A stretch of DNA of 64,000 bases from Alopecurus myosuroides (lineage: Eukaryota > Streptophyta > Magnoliopsida > Poales > Poaceae): positions 55,330,292 through 55,394,291 of the forward strand of contig CM054060.1 of the NCBI GenBank assembly GCA_028641055.1, given 5' to 3'. The notes beneath the pieces were generated by a model. The model was given only the letters and a program-made list of their open reading frames with translations. It was not told the origin of the DNA and made no database searches. A program made the translations under genes and the position numbers. Shown here one piece after another: positions 21,441 to 33,853 of this stretch (position 1 is its first letter; every line of letters starts with the position of its first letter).

Positions 21441-22478
21441 ATGAAGCAAGTGGATATGGTATTAAGTTGCAAGCAACAGATAATTGCATTAATATCAATG
21501 CATAATGTAAGCAAGAATTCCCATAATGCTTACAAGAACACCGTTGGTTTCCCCTTAGTGTCAACAGCACATCCTCCCTATGCACGTTTCCATCACTCGA
21601 ACGCAGGCAACAATGAGGCATGAACCCAATATCTAGTATAAAACTCCCTCTTGGAGATGCATACATAGCCATACACACCGGAGAGTGTGCAAGAACACAT
21701 TAAAACTCTAACAAGATATAAGTGAAGCTCACATAAAAGACATGGATAAACTCGTCTTAATGACATGATTCATCAGATCCCAGCAAACACAACATGTAAC
21801 AAGTACATAAGAACGATCTTGATCATGTTAGGAAGCTCATAGTACTGTGGCATGATAGCACAAGAAGAAGAGGTCACCATCTAGCTATTGCTATGGACCT
21901 GTGTAGTCCAAGGATCAAGTACTCAGGCATCACCAGGGAGGTACACATGGCGATGAAGAAGCCTCCTGTGACGATTCCCCCTTCCGGCAGGGTGCCAGAT
22001 CAGGACCACAAAAGCACTAGGTTGGACTCTCGAGGTGACGGCACATTCGTATGTGTTTGATGGGAAATTTCCCGTCCTTCAGGGGTTTTGGGGTCAGAAG
22101 GCAATATATGAGCGAAGAGGCGGCGTCGGGGGGTCCACGGCCACCAGGAGATGGGGAGGCGTGGCAGGGGTCCCACATGCACCTAGGAATCGCATGGTAG
22201 GGTGGGGCCTCCTCTGCAGCTGCCCTTCGGGCTTCGTATTTGTCTCGATTGAAAACTGGCCTCCATGAATTTTTAGGAATTTTCGCGAATATTTCTTGTA
22301 CAACTTTTCTGAAACAAAAAGAAAAAAAGAAAACATGAACTGACACTAGGCACTTGGTTAATAGGTTAGTCCACAAAAAAAAACCTAAAACATTATTAAA
22401 ACATCATAAAAACATGGAGCAATCATAATGAACAAGCATGGAACAATCCAAAATTATAGATACATTTTGGGCGTATCA
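21441..22478 (-). repeat. LTR-like segment (gypsy type), minus strand
   Basis: On the minus strand it starts TGATACGCCCAAAATGTATC followed by TATAATTTTGGATTGTTCCATG, which resembles the start of widespread grass gypsy LTRs (TGATACG..CGTATCTATAATTTTTGATTGTTCCATG). It continues about 1 kb without coding content and ends against the coding remnant at about 21440. No matching second LTR and no target duplication were found, so it may be a truncated LTR. Confidence 0.45.
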
Positions 22479-22483
22479 CTTTT

Positions 22484-22724
22484 CATGTCACTGTACCTCC
22501 TGACTTAGTAGTCATATGATCATGACCATGTACTCATATCTAAAAAGTTCCTTGTTAGGAACTCTTTTCCCCCATAGAGAGAATGACCAGAATGCACGTC
22601 AAAAATTCCGTACACTTTACCTGTGTGCATCATTGTTTCCGAGCCAAATGGCTCCACCACATAGTACATTCTTGGGTTTGTTTCTGCCATCACTGCTAAC
22701 ACCATGGAGATGCGGTTGTATGAC
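22484..22724 (-). pseudogene. Mutator-like transposase, second part
   Basis: On the minus strand from 22724: SYNRISMVLAVMAETNP, then YYVVEPFGSETM, KVYGIF and, after a one-base shift, RAFWSFS. These match the region after the DNA-binding part of plant MuDR-type transposases (E.YNRLP..L.AM...NP....V and RAFWAF). It continues directly the fragment at 33854-34802, from which it is separated by an 11.1-kb insertion. The catalytic domain beyond this point is missing. Confidence 0.7.
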
Positions 22725-25700
22725 TATGGTGATCCAGCACACCACTTCATGTGTAGTGCGCAAGTCGGTGACATAATACTCACAGAAGGACTTATCCGTG
22801 AATATTACATCTCTTAGAGTGGTACAATAGAAACACAGCGGGTCCAAGCAAATCTATAGGATACAAACTTCATTACAAAATCTTGAGAATCTCTATGATT
22901 AATCAAGAAGATCTCATGCAAATGAACATCAGAAGAAGAAAATCAAAGTTCCCAACAGGAGAATAACTTTAGCTCAGAACGTAATCTACGACGGCTGATG
23001 TCAGCCCTAATCTATGACTTGAAACAACTAAGTCCAAGAATAGACTCCTCCTACACCTTGATAGCTTCTCCTCCACCAGGGTTGTTGGTGATGATGCTTT
23101 ACTAACTAACTAATAGATCACTCCACCTAGCTTCATGAGGTAGTGATGGCTTCACGATGACGGCTTCCATAGGCTTCAACTCTAAGCAGGGGGTCAAACG
23201 GGAACGAATGAGTAATGAGCGTTACTCAGCAAGTTCATGATATATAGTGGGTAGTTTGATGCACTAACTACAGCTTTAGACTTGAAAGAGTCATAAGCTA
23301 ATGCAAGGTTTTGTAAAAATTTCTTCCAGAGGTTGCTTTTAATTCTGAAAACTATGCTCGCCAGACCATCACAGGACTAGAAATTCATGGAGTTGCCTTT
23401 CCTGTAGCGTTCGCAGTTCCTTCCCGAAACAGGGAGTAACATGCCACATCCTTTTACACTCTACAGAGGTGCGTTACTTTACCCATGGGCGACCAAGACC
23501 ATGTTGCACAACCAGGCGTACGTTCCTGTCCACGCCCACGTAGGTGTGGGGCCCGGTTGTTGATACAAGCCAAACTATGCTTCTACCACAACGCATTCCC
23601 ACCCATTTCCACCAGCAGGTTGAACCCCTGATTCCATCCCTCACGATGGATATCTACGCACCCTTGGCAGACACTCATAGAACCCAGAGACCGCGGGAAT
23701 TAAAGCATCCCACCCATGTGCATGTAGTCTCGCAAGACCTACCATGTACGTCTCTGGCAGCCCGTTGACATGCGAACGAGAGAAGATCACAGCTGACTTA
23801 CTCCCTCCATAGAAGACCCATGGTTAACGCGGTATTTACGGTGCATCGAGTTCTGACGGCATTTGTGATTAATTCCTAGGTAATACTTTCACATGCAGAT
23901 GGAACCTTCCTTTGACCTATTCATCTTACCATGGTCCCATCCGCCCACCAAACAGAACACTACCACTCAGGTAGTCATTCAAGTAGTCATATTATTATAA
24001 AAATAGGATCATGTATTCTTTTGAGAGTAGGTGATAATACGATAGGGTTTTTGCAAATAGTTCGTTAGGAAATACTGCAAAGGATATGAGCAAGTGATGA
24101 ACTTTCCTGAGATTGAACTAATGACAATAACAATCCATGTGTTTGGGTTCGAGGGTCGCGTAGAAAATCCCGACATCTGAAAGATAGCAAAGTAGTCCCG
24201 GTAAGGACTACAAAAAACACTGGCAAGATGATACATGCATAGTAATGAGATGCATCGCAAAATACCCTCGGAAATACTCATCTTACAAGTGTAAGCTATG
24301 ATCGATATGATAACTTAATCACACAGGTTTTAGTTGAATTGTTTCATTACTTGTGGTGATGTGGTTATTACTTATTTAAGACTTACATGGGTTTCACTTT
24401 TACTTAACAAACACTTGTTATCATGTTTAGGTAGAAGTGTTGATTACTTGGTTAGGTGACAGACAATAGCACATGGAAAATAACTATTGAAAAGATAATA
24501 CACGCATTTTATTTTATTTTCAAATGTGTAGAGCTAATGAAAAAGTGTTTAATTGAAAACGATGAACTAATACCACTACTCTATCATCACAGAACTTGAT
24601 AATGCCTTGTGATGATAGGTTTAGTAGGTGTGAAAACATAAGGTTTTATTAATAATGAAAACAATGTTATGGCAGTTATTTCTGGTTATAATGGAACCCT
24701 GTAGAATTTGATTATACTTTTAGAAACAAGTTTATAAGTTAAAAAAAATGTTTTATGTTTGTCATATTTCAGTTGGAAATGTTTTTCTCTTTAATTTGAT
24801 GTATCATTTGAAGTTTTCTGAAAAGATTTGAATAAGAGATTAATTCATTAATTTTAAATGAATTAAATGATTAGACAAAATATTGCACACATAAAAACTT
24901 GGTCAAATGACTTTTAGAACATCATTGATGGGTTGCATTTGTCATTTAGAGCATTTTGGTATATAACTTGTATTTTTCTGATTTTATGAATTATTTATTA
25001 TTTTTCTCAATTTTAAAATGACTTAATTTAATTAAAGAAAATATTTAATTTTAGACTTTATCAAACATTTTTGAAAATATTATAAACATTTTGATTATAT
25101 TTTTCCAAACATTTCCATATTTTATTTGTATTTTTTGATAAGTTAATTAAAAGATAATTATTTAATAGGATTTAAGCATTTTCTGCCATTTTTTGAATTG
25201 ACGGGTGGGACCCACCTGTCATATTGAATTTAATAAAAGAAAAAGAAAAGGACAATGCCCCTGACGTCAGCATGACGTCAGGATGACATCATGTCGCACC
25301 CTGACTTCTAGAGGATACTCACCGGGCCGAACTGGATAGCAGATGCTTGGATTACGGGGCCTAACTGCTCCCGCATCCTCTTACGAGTAGGCCAGCACTT
25401 ATGTGCGACAACCAAGCTCCGCTTATCCATCGTCGATGTAAACTATCCCCTAGAGATCAAGATACTACCGTCGATGTACTTCATACCAATCACACATGGT
25501 ACGTCAACGGTGTTAAACGGAATGATACCACAACATATCTCTAAGACACAAAAGATTGAAATAAGTTGCAACTGGCCCTCACTAGGGCAGAGAATAGCAA
25601 TTACAATCATCCAGAGGACACATGTCCCAACATAACATCATTACATCACAGCGCAAGCATTAAAAAGGTCTGAGTACAGACAAATCCAAATAGGCCCAAG

Positions 25701-25766
25701 AGGACGAGAAAGAAAAGAAGACGAAGCCCATCCACGTAGTCTCGGCTCCTGCCCAGGGTCCGCTAT

Positions 25767-25952
25767 CTACTCGTCTGCAGTCTCGTCGTACTCCACGTAG
25801 TAGCCTCCAAGGGGATCCTCGAAATCGTAGTCTGCGTAAACCACAGCCCCAAAGGGGTCAGTACATCCAAGTACTGGCAAGCAAGACTCACACTTCACCA
25901 AAGAGTTACCCGTCAACACAATCACGGATGCTTTGGGTTCAATGGAAGAATA
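25767..25952 (-). other. Coding-like exon inside the solo LTR
   Basis: About 61 codons open on the minus strand ending at TAG 25767: SSIEPKASVIVLTGNSLVKC, then CLPVLGCTDPFGAVVYADYD and an acidic end YYVEYDETADE. The codon pattern and acidic tail look like a real protein end. With the segment 27254-27027 (DDDVEPDETYDTPSEDLAQY) it may form a spliced transcript of the LTR. No known family was recognised. Confidence 0.4.
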
Positions 25953-27026
25953 GGTGATTTAAAAGCTGCAGCGGGCTGCTCTAACCAACTACAGAGATAT
26001 ACTACAATTTCCGGCTAACAGAAGAAGATAAGATCGCGTATAGTAACCAACTGAAGGATAACTTCAAACAAACCCATCCAATGTTGCCCCCCTACTAAGG
26101 AAGCAACCCAAGGATAACTCACACAGTTGGATTAATGGTGGTTCAGGTTATTATGTCACTAATACTATTACTAGTCAGGATTAGCATTACTTGGGTGATT
26201 AACATTAGTTAGGTGTAAGTTGTTCTGAGTACTTGTTAGCCAGTACTTTCACCAAGTCAACCATAACCGCGGAAAACACGGCTTCTCGAGAAGATTTAAC
26301 CCTGCAGGGATGCACCAATTTAGCCGTACACGTAAGAATAACCCGCCAGATGGGATGCCTCCCACCAAGCGGGGCACTCAACACAACCCAACTCTTCTTC
26401 GCATCAAGCCCAAAGCACCTTGAGCGCACGGCTAATCGAGCCCCGAAGAAAAGGGACCCTCATAGCACTCTAAGAACGTGTCTCCCTATATGCCGACTAC
26501 GAAAGTTCCACCCTGCGCTGGGCTCGCAAAAACATGCATACGGCAAATGGAAAACCCGAACTAAATGAGGCGATTTGGACGAGATGCGAATCGAGTCAAA
26601 TTGAGGGGGCGCCCATAGACTCTTCCCACATGCGGGTAGTGCGCTCATCATGGATCAGTAGACAAGACCCTTTTCCTAATTAGGGTCGACACTAGCAGGC
26701 CTCAAAAACACTCAGGGCCTCCTGTCGGTGCCTTATCAGCAAGTTATTATTATTCAGTATTAACAGGTTGATTGATTTAACCCGAGCCCAAAAGAACATA
26801 AGTAAGTAAGGTAAAAGAAGTAACCGACAACAGACTCGAGCACAAGCAACCCTAAGCATGCTAGTAGGACTAAGGCAACAAGCAAGGGTTATAGGTGTGG
26901 AGGTGAGGCAATATCAGGGTTCAGGATATCATGTGATAGGTTCGGAGAACAAGCAACGATACATAGGGCTAGCAAAAGTAGACAAAAGATAGTATCGGTA
27001 ACCAGTGTGGAAAGTAACTCGATGAT

Positions 27027-27254
27027 TCATGTGAGTGATAACTTGCCTGCAAACCCAGTAGCCTGGTACTGAGCTAAATCCTCAGAAGGGGTGTCGTAAG
27101 TCTCGTCTGGCTCAACGTCGTCGTCTAATCGAGAAGAAGCAAACACACAATCGAAAAGAGACGAACAATCAATAACAGAATATAATGCACACTCATGGGA
27201 TGATGCATGGAAGTTAATGGAGGCATCAAAATAAACTAATTGACAAGATAACAC
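27027..27254 (-). other. Second coding-like exon inside the solo LTR
   Basis: Open frame on the minus strand with FDCVFASSRLDDDVEPDETY and PSEDLAQYQATGFAG, followed by the possible donor GCAAGT. Acidic and Tyr/Gln-rich, like the segment at 25767-25952. Function unknown. Confidence 0.35.
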
Positions 27255-28931
27255 AATTTAAATGGACCCATATACAAGTTGGATTGCATATGGATGCCCA
27301 TGAGTTAAGGTTGAAACAAATGATCTATAATTACTTAACATGTGTAAGTTGTTTAGCATGATGCATGCATGATGAAAACAATAAGGTAACAACATTAGAT
27401 GCAAGTGGAAATGAAATTACCAAGTGTGGAATTTTATTTAACAATTTAAGAATTTTGGCTTCTTAAAGTAGTTATACAAGCATTTGTTGTTTTCATCAAG
27501 TTAAATTGTTCCAAACAGATAACAAAGTTATTATTGGAATAGAGCACAAAATTTTAGGTGGATTACATGTTTCAATTATTGGAAAAGAAATTACAATAAT
27601 TTAATTATGAATTAAACAAGATTAAACAAGATTTAATTGGAATTAATTCAAGTGTGGATATTAATTGAATTTTATTTGTTCAAAGCATTAAATAAAATTC
27701 ATATTTGAAAAGGTTATGTTTTTCTGGTTTGAAAACATATTTTACATGTTCACAAATAATTTATTTTGAGCAAGTTATGAATTTAGAAAATTTAAATGAT
27801 TTAAACAAGGTTTAAATTATTTAGGCAATTTTAATTATCCAAAACAAGAAACAAAATTTATATTTGGAAAGTTGGTTCAAAATGGTATGGAAAACATATT
27901 TTATTTGCATTATTTGGATTAAGTATGAATTAGTTATGCAATTTATCAAATTACAAATGAATTGTTTGAATTTAAAATTGGAGTGCATCTGAATTATTCA
28001 AAACAGATTACAAATGGTTTAAATAGATAGATAATTTAATTTGGATCAACAAACATATTTTACTTTTATTAATTGGATTTATAAAATGAAAGTTAGTAGC
28101 AATTTAAGTTTAAGGACCATTCTGTAATTTAAAGGGGCTTGTTTTAAAAAGAAAAATGCTGAATTTATTTTTATACCGTGCGGCTAGCTACCCCAGGGCA
28201 CTGCCAATGGGCCCTGGGCCAGCGTGGCATGCATGTGTGGCGGCAGTGCCACACAGCAGCTGACAGGGGGGGCCACCCTGTCAGCGCACCGTGCAAAAGA
28301 TTGGGATTAAACCCGCGGAGCCAGGACTCGATCCCAGGCCCTCCGCGCTCGCGTGCACGCGCTGTAACCAGTGCGCTGCTTGTTCAGATTTGACAGTAAC
28401 AAGGACGCAGACAGGTTATAGTTCATCTTCGAGTTAACTGAATTCTGCGCGCGCGCTAACTGAACCCCGTCAGAGAAACGTTACCGGCGGCGATCACCGT
28501 TGACGGCGTGCTCGTGGTGCTTGCGCGTGTTGGTGCTGTGGTGATGTGCGCGGATGCGTTGCGAGCGATGCAGTGGGTTAGTAGGAGAGGGAGTGCACGG
28601 TGCTCACCGTCGATGTCGTCGTCGTCGCGGCTCGGAGCAGAACGGCGGTGACAGCGGCGGGGTCGAGGACAGCGGCGGCGACGTGTGCGTTCCACGCAAC
28701 CGAGAAGATGTCGAGGACGAAGCTGGCAACGCGGCGCTCCCGTTCCCCGCACTAGCTCACGCCGCGAGGCATCGAAAAGCGGTGATCGCCGGAGATATAC
28801 AGAGAGGTGGCGACGGTGAGGTTAGTGGTGAGGTTCAGAGAGGGATCACCGGTGAGGGAGAGAGGGATTGGCGGCGGCGCGAGGGGGATAGGGTAGGGCT
28901 AGGTTAGGGCTAGCTCTGCAGGGCCTAGGGT

Positions 28932-28942
28932 GGCTATATAGG
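28932..28942 (-). promoter_or_regulatory. TATA box of the solo LTR
   Basis: CTATATAGCCA on the minus strand, at the border between the AT-rich first part and the GC-rich leader of the 4.4-kb LTR. Confidence 0.5.
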
Positions 28943-31900
28943 GGGCTAGGGGAGCGGATGGCCGTCGGCGCGCTACTGTGCCGCCGTGGCACCGCTGGGA
29001 TGCTTGCCGTACAGAAAGAAGAAGGGGGAGGGGGTGCGAAGGGGTACGCGGGCCGGGAAATTGGGCTGGGCCGCGCTGTCTCCACCCCCTCTGGACGTTT
29101 TTCCTTTTTCATTTTTTTTTCTTCTGTTTTTTTTTTTGCAGCAAATAGAAATGGAAGAAAAAGATGAGTTTTGATCTAGGGAAAATTTTAGAAAAATTTG
29201 GGTGTGTTAAATAGGTCAAAAGCAATCACTTGCCAAATTTGGTTTTTCAAAAAGTTCAAATTCTATTGCTGTTTGCAAATTGGTTCAAATTTAAATGAAT
29301 TTGATAATTAAGTGATTATTATTGAAAACAATAATTTTAATAGGGTGAACCCTATTGTTAATTAGAACAAAATGATTAGAGTTGTTTTGGTAATTTTCAC
29401 AATTTGAAATTGGGTGCTGTTTGTGAATGTGATTTGAATTTTTGAATGCAATTGAGTTAAATGAGTTGTTAAATAAAATAACAAGTTAATAGCTCTAATA
29501 AAATAGAAACAACTAGTTGTTTTAATTGAACCTTTTATTTTGAAAAATTGTAACATAACAAGTATGAAACAAAGCATTTGAAATAATGTTTGAATTTCAA
29601 TTGTGAAAACAAATAAAAACAGATGCAAAAAAATAGGAAACAAATGCAATGAGTATGATGACATGATGCAAAACTTTAGTTAAACAAGAAATCAAACATT
29701 CTAGGGGTGTTTTCATACTTGGGATGTTACACATCACCACAGGAGGAATCCTCTCAGAGCAATCGCAATCTTACGATTCGTTGCAAATTTGATCAAATGG
29801 GTGGTTCCAATCGGTAGACGGTACAACATGGAGTCTAGGGGTGGCAGCGCCGCTTCCAAATGGTAGCCAAAGTGTCACCGGCGACGATCTTTGCGCGGCC
29901 GCGGTGATATCTCACGGCGACAATGAAGAAAACGAACGCGAAAAATTCAACGGAAAATACAGGGAGGTGCAGTAGCTCACAGTGATCGCAGTAGACCAGT
30001 CGATGAAGTGAGACAAGGTCGAATTAGACGGCGGCGAGCAGGAATATCCGGCGGCCAGAGATGAAAAGGATTGCCGATTCCTGGGATACACGACCTCCCT
30101 TCTTGCGTGACTCGGTGTGGAGATAGCGCGAGGATAGCGCATCCACCAGTGGTGCCCATTGCTCCAATGGTGGCCGAAATACTAGGGTTAGGGTTTTGTT
30201 TCCGGGTGCTCTTCCGTGGATAATACAGAGAAAGAGAGGAGAGTGTGCGAGGCGAGAGTGTGAGAGAGCAAGTTGGAGGGCTTCTCCTCCTTCTTATCCG
30301 CGCGAAAGGGCGACCGCGAGGAGGTGGCAGACGGAAGCAGCGGCTTGGCCACGTCTCTGCCGTCCTTGAGGAAAACAAAAGGACGTTTTTTCCGAATAAC
30401 CCCCTCGAAGTTTCGGATAATTCCCAATAGGCCCTTCTGTCTTAAAAACAGAGAATAAACCCTTGTTTTCAGGGCCTTTATGTGAAGATAAAAATTATTA
30501 AAAATCATATTTGAATTCATTATCAAATTTCCAAGCTCACCATGTTTTCCCTTTTCAATTTTGAGCAAGACTTAAGTTTTATACTTAGGGTGCTCCATTG
30601 AGGAGTATTGTTATTTTCACCTATTTCAACTTCAATTGGATTTTTTATCTTGTTTCATACATGCTATCATATGAATATGACATAACAATCATGTTATTTC
30701 AATAATGGTGAATCATTTTAGTTATTAGTCTTTTGGAAAATCATTTGGTACAACTACTTAGTAATGTTTCTATGTACTTTCATGAAAATCACTCAATAGG
30801 GAATTTTATACCATGTCATACCAAATGATTTACATTGGTGAAGGGACTTGTTTTCTCTTATGATATCATGTCATCTTTCATAGTTGGAAGTTTTAGCAGT
30901 TTTTGGTTGGCCTTTTACTTAGGTGTGTGCAAGCCCTATTTGTTATAATAGGTTATTTACCAAGTGGAATACATGTGTGGCTTTGGAATCTTATTTGCTT
31001 GTTTTCCACATAGGTTCCAATATGGATATTATCCCATGTTTGCTTTAGATCATGTAATCATTTACATGGTTATGGGTTGTTGAATTTTTGGTTGTTATCT
31101 TTTAGTCATATGTATGAAAAGGATATGGAAAACAAGGTATTAAGCTTGTTACCGTTAACCTCCACATATCACAAGACATGTAGATGCAATGGCTGGTTAT
31201 TATTTCATACTTGATAATTGTTTCCACTTAAGAGATTATTATATGTTCCTCATCTCTGATGAGATTGACAAGGAATATAGATTATAGGTTCTCTATTATT
31301 CCCTGATGATTCACTGGATAATTTCTTATGCTCCCTTACGGAAGATGTGTTGCTTCCTATGGACTTCTATTTTCTTCAACACCCTTGTCTCTAGTTATCA
31401 CTAGTCTTCAGGTACTACCTTTGTCATTTGCAAATAAGATCATCTCTTGGACTCCATCTTCAACTTCTTATTCTTGTGGCGAAGACAACCAATTTATCTA
31501 AGCAAAGATTTTACTTAGATGGTTGTAAAAGAACGTGAGTTTATTTAATGACATCAAGTTGCTTTATGCATATAAGAAGAATTTGTTAACAAGGTAGCCA
31601 GTCTTGCCTCCAAATTACTACTCATATACAATAGGCTTAGATGTACCATGTAATTCAACCTTTTGTTTGTTTATGTATGACACTCAATTGTTTGAGTATA
31701 CAGAAGTGTTTTGTAAACAAGGTATACAGCTTGTTACCAAACTACTTCTCTATAACACTAACATTGGAATATCACACTATTTCAGGAGGAGTTAATAAGA
31801 TCAGATCAGAATATAGGAGTTTCCAAACACTCTTATAGTAGATTGAAATAACACTTCTAGAACATTCTAAAGAATCGTCCTGAAGATATTCCGGTGGTAG

Positions 31901-32958
31901 TTCCTCTTTTCTTGTGGGTACTTCTCTTGTAGAATGCCTTTGAGAAGATTGGAAACACATAGAATGGTCTAGACAACATAACAAGATCTAGATTAAGAGT
32001 TAATTCATGATTTTATCATCATTCCCTATACTTCTTATTTTATTTCCCAAAAGATATGTAATTATGTCATATAGGAATTATTTACTTAGTTATCAATTCA
32101 ATTCCTCTAAAATAGGTTATAACTTGTTGTTATTCATTATTTGTATCTAGAGATACCTTAATTTTTGAATGTTGATGTGGATAGAAATGTGGAGTGTTTT
32201 TGAAATGAGGACTTAAGATAATAAGTTGATCAAATGGTTCATTGATGTGTTGAGATCTCATATGCTCACTTGTATAATATGAATAAGACAATTAGCATGA
32301 GAATGTTATTATGATTTAATGAATTGAGTCATAGTTGTTTTCTCAACTGTCATATTTACTTTATATTCTTCTCTTTATTATCTTTGTCATGGATAATGTA
32401 GATATAGTGGTTTGGAAAGATAATATGTAATGATCAAGGTTTAACAGTGGGTTAAAAAGATTTATTTCTCCTTTTAGGTACTTCTTTTATGGTTGAGGAG
32501 ATATGTACGTATTCGATAAATATGTTAATACAATTATTATGTCATTTCCCACTTGTGGGTTTTGAGTTAACACTTATTTCATCATTTGTTTTCTATTGAA
32601 CCTTTGCATTTACAGGTAATGGTTTACTTAATGGTTATGATATGATTTATAAAGATGTTATGTAGATTGATTGATAACTTAAGTAGTACATGTTTTAGAG
32701 AGTCTAAATTATTTGTTAATGAGATTATTCCATCAAGCACTACTAACTTGTGGAAGTGTGATCATTAGTTAAGAGATTTGGATACTCACCCCTATTTGAG
32801 TTGTATATACCTAGTGAATTATCCCAAGTCACTTAAAGACTTGTGGTTAAGGTTGTTGAGAGTTTGTGTTGGTCACAACCAATTATAGTTTGTGTAAACA
32901 GATGATTTGGTTTGTAAAGATACTATGTTATAAATATCACTCCAAATGTACTATTTAC

Positions 32959-33685
32959 TAGGGATGAAAATGGTACGGAAACTTTCCGACATTTCCGTGG
33001 AAAAACGGAAACAGAATGAAAATACGGAAACGGAAACGGAATTTTGCAGAACGGGAACGGAAACAGAAACTTCTACACGGAAATGGAACAGCGTATTCCG
33101 GCGGAACGACCACGGAAACGGAAATTTTGTTTCCGGCGATATGGAGCTTTCCGTTTTTACTGTATTATGCTAGCGCAACCTTGCATGCCCAAAAGTTCTA
33201 GTCGAATATTTAGTCCCAACCCAAGATATGAAGCAATCTGTATATAAAAAAAACACGTGAAGTGACCATTCTTAGGAGTTACGTCGCATGTCATCTCCCA
33301 CTCGACATGTTTCCAGCTTGTCAGTTCACCGTTGCACTAGGGTTGCAGCAGGTAATAGTAATTTTGATGTCGCCAAAGTTGATAATCTATGCACACTATA
33401 TTGTATAATCATGATATATCCTTATATTTGATTTCAACTTAGAAAGTTGATAATATAATCAATTTTCTTGAGGTTTCCAACATGATTCAAAGGGTCTCTT
33501 GGTTCCGGCAAAAATCCGTTTTAAGTTCTATGTCCGTGTATATTCCTTCTGTATCTGCTTCCGATAATATCCGTTCTCGTATTTGTTTTCGGGGTTTCTG
33601 TATTCGTTTCTGCTTCCGCACAAAAATATGAAAACAAATGTGGCACCACTCAGTTCCGTCCGTATCCTCTCCATTTTCATCCCTA
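32959..33685. mobile_element. Non-autonomous hAT transposon (727 bp)
   Basis: Perfect 15-bp terminal inverted repeats TAGGGATGAAAATGG, flanked by an 8-bp duplication with two mismatches (CTATTTAC / CTCTTGAC). Inside the ends are many copies of CGGAAAC-type words in both orientations, as expected for subterminal transposase-binding sites of hAT elements. No transposase frame. The element sits in the AT-rich part of the 22725-33853 insertion. Confidence 0.88.
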
Positions 33686-33853
33686 CTCTTGACGAGTTGA
33701 TCTAAACCTATTTCATCATGTCAATTGAAACATTTGTCACTTTGCTTCGTTTATACTTTCGCGCCAAAATTTCCCATATTTTTAGATGCATGCTTTGAAA
33801 ATGCACATAATATATTTAGATCCTTATAACCTCCCAAACACTGGGATGTTACA

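Larger units (their letters stand above)
25292..29731 (-). mobile_element. 4.4-kb solo-LTR-like element
   Basis: Flanked by the 5-bp duplication CATCA (25287-25291 and 29732-29736). Minus-strand ends are TGTAACATCCCAAGTATG and CAGGGTGCGACA, i.e. TG...CA. No retrotransposon protein is encoded. The internal plan resembles its host insertion: AT-rich start, TATA box at about 28940, GC-rich leader (28900-28440), AT-rich intron-like part, and exon-like segments at 27254-27027 and 25955-25767 with a 3' leader. LTRs of 4-5 kb are known from Triticeae LARDs such as Sukkula; identity with such a family is not shown here. Confidence 0.75.
22725..33853 (-). mobile_element. Large insertion with LTR-type ends, no gag-pol
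   Basis: Bounded by the 5-bp duplication ATGAC (22720-22724 and 33854-33858) inside a Mutator-like transposase. On the minus strand it begins TGTAACATCCCAGTG and ends GGATCACCATA (canonical CA probably changed to TA). After removing the nested elements at 25292-29731 and 32959-33685 about 5.9 kb remain. This remainder has an AT-rich first part, a GC-rich first-exon-like part (about 30470-29740, with AAACCCTAACCCTAG), a second AT-rich part and a non-coding end. No gag, RT or integrase was seen. It may be a giant solo LTR or a LARD-type non-coding retrotransposon. Confidence 0.7.

Noticed and set aside
26205..26651. Short frames on both strands in the solo LTR
   Set aside because: They lack a consistent frame and are likely part of the LTR's non-coding leader or trailer.
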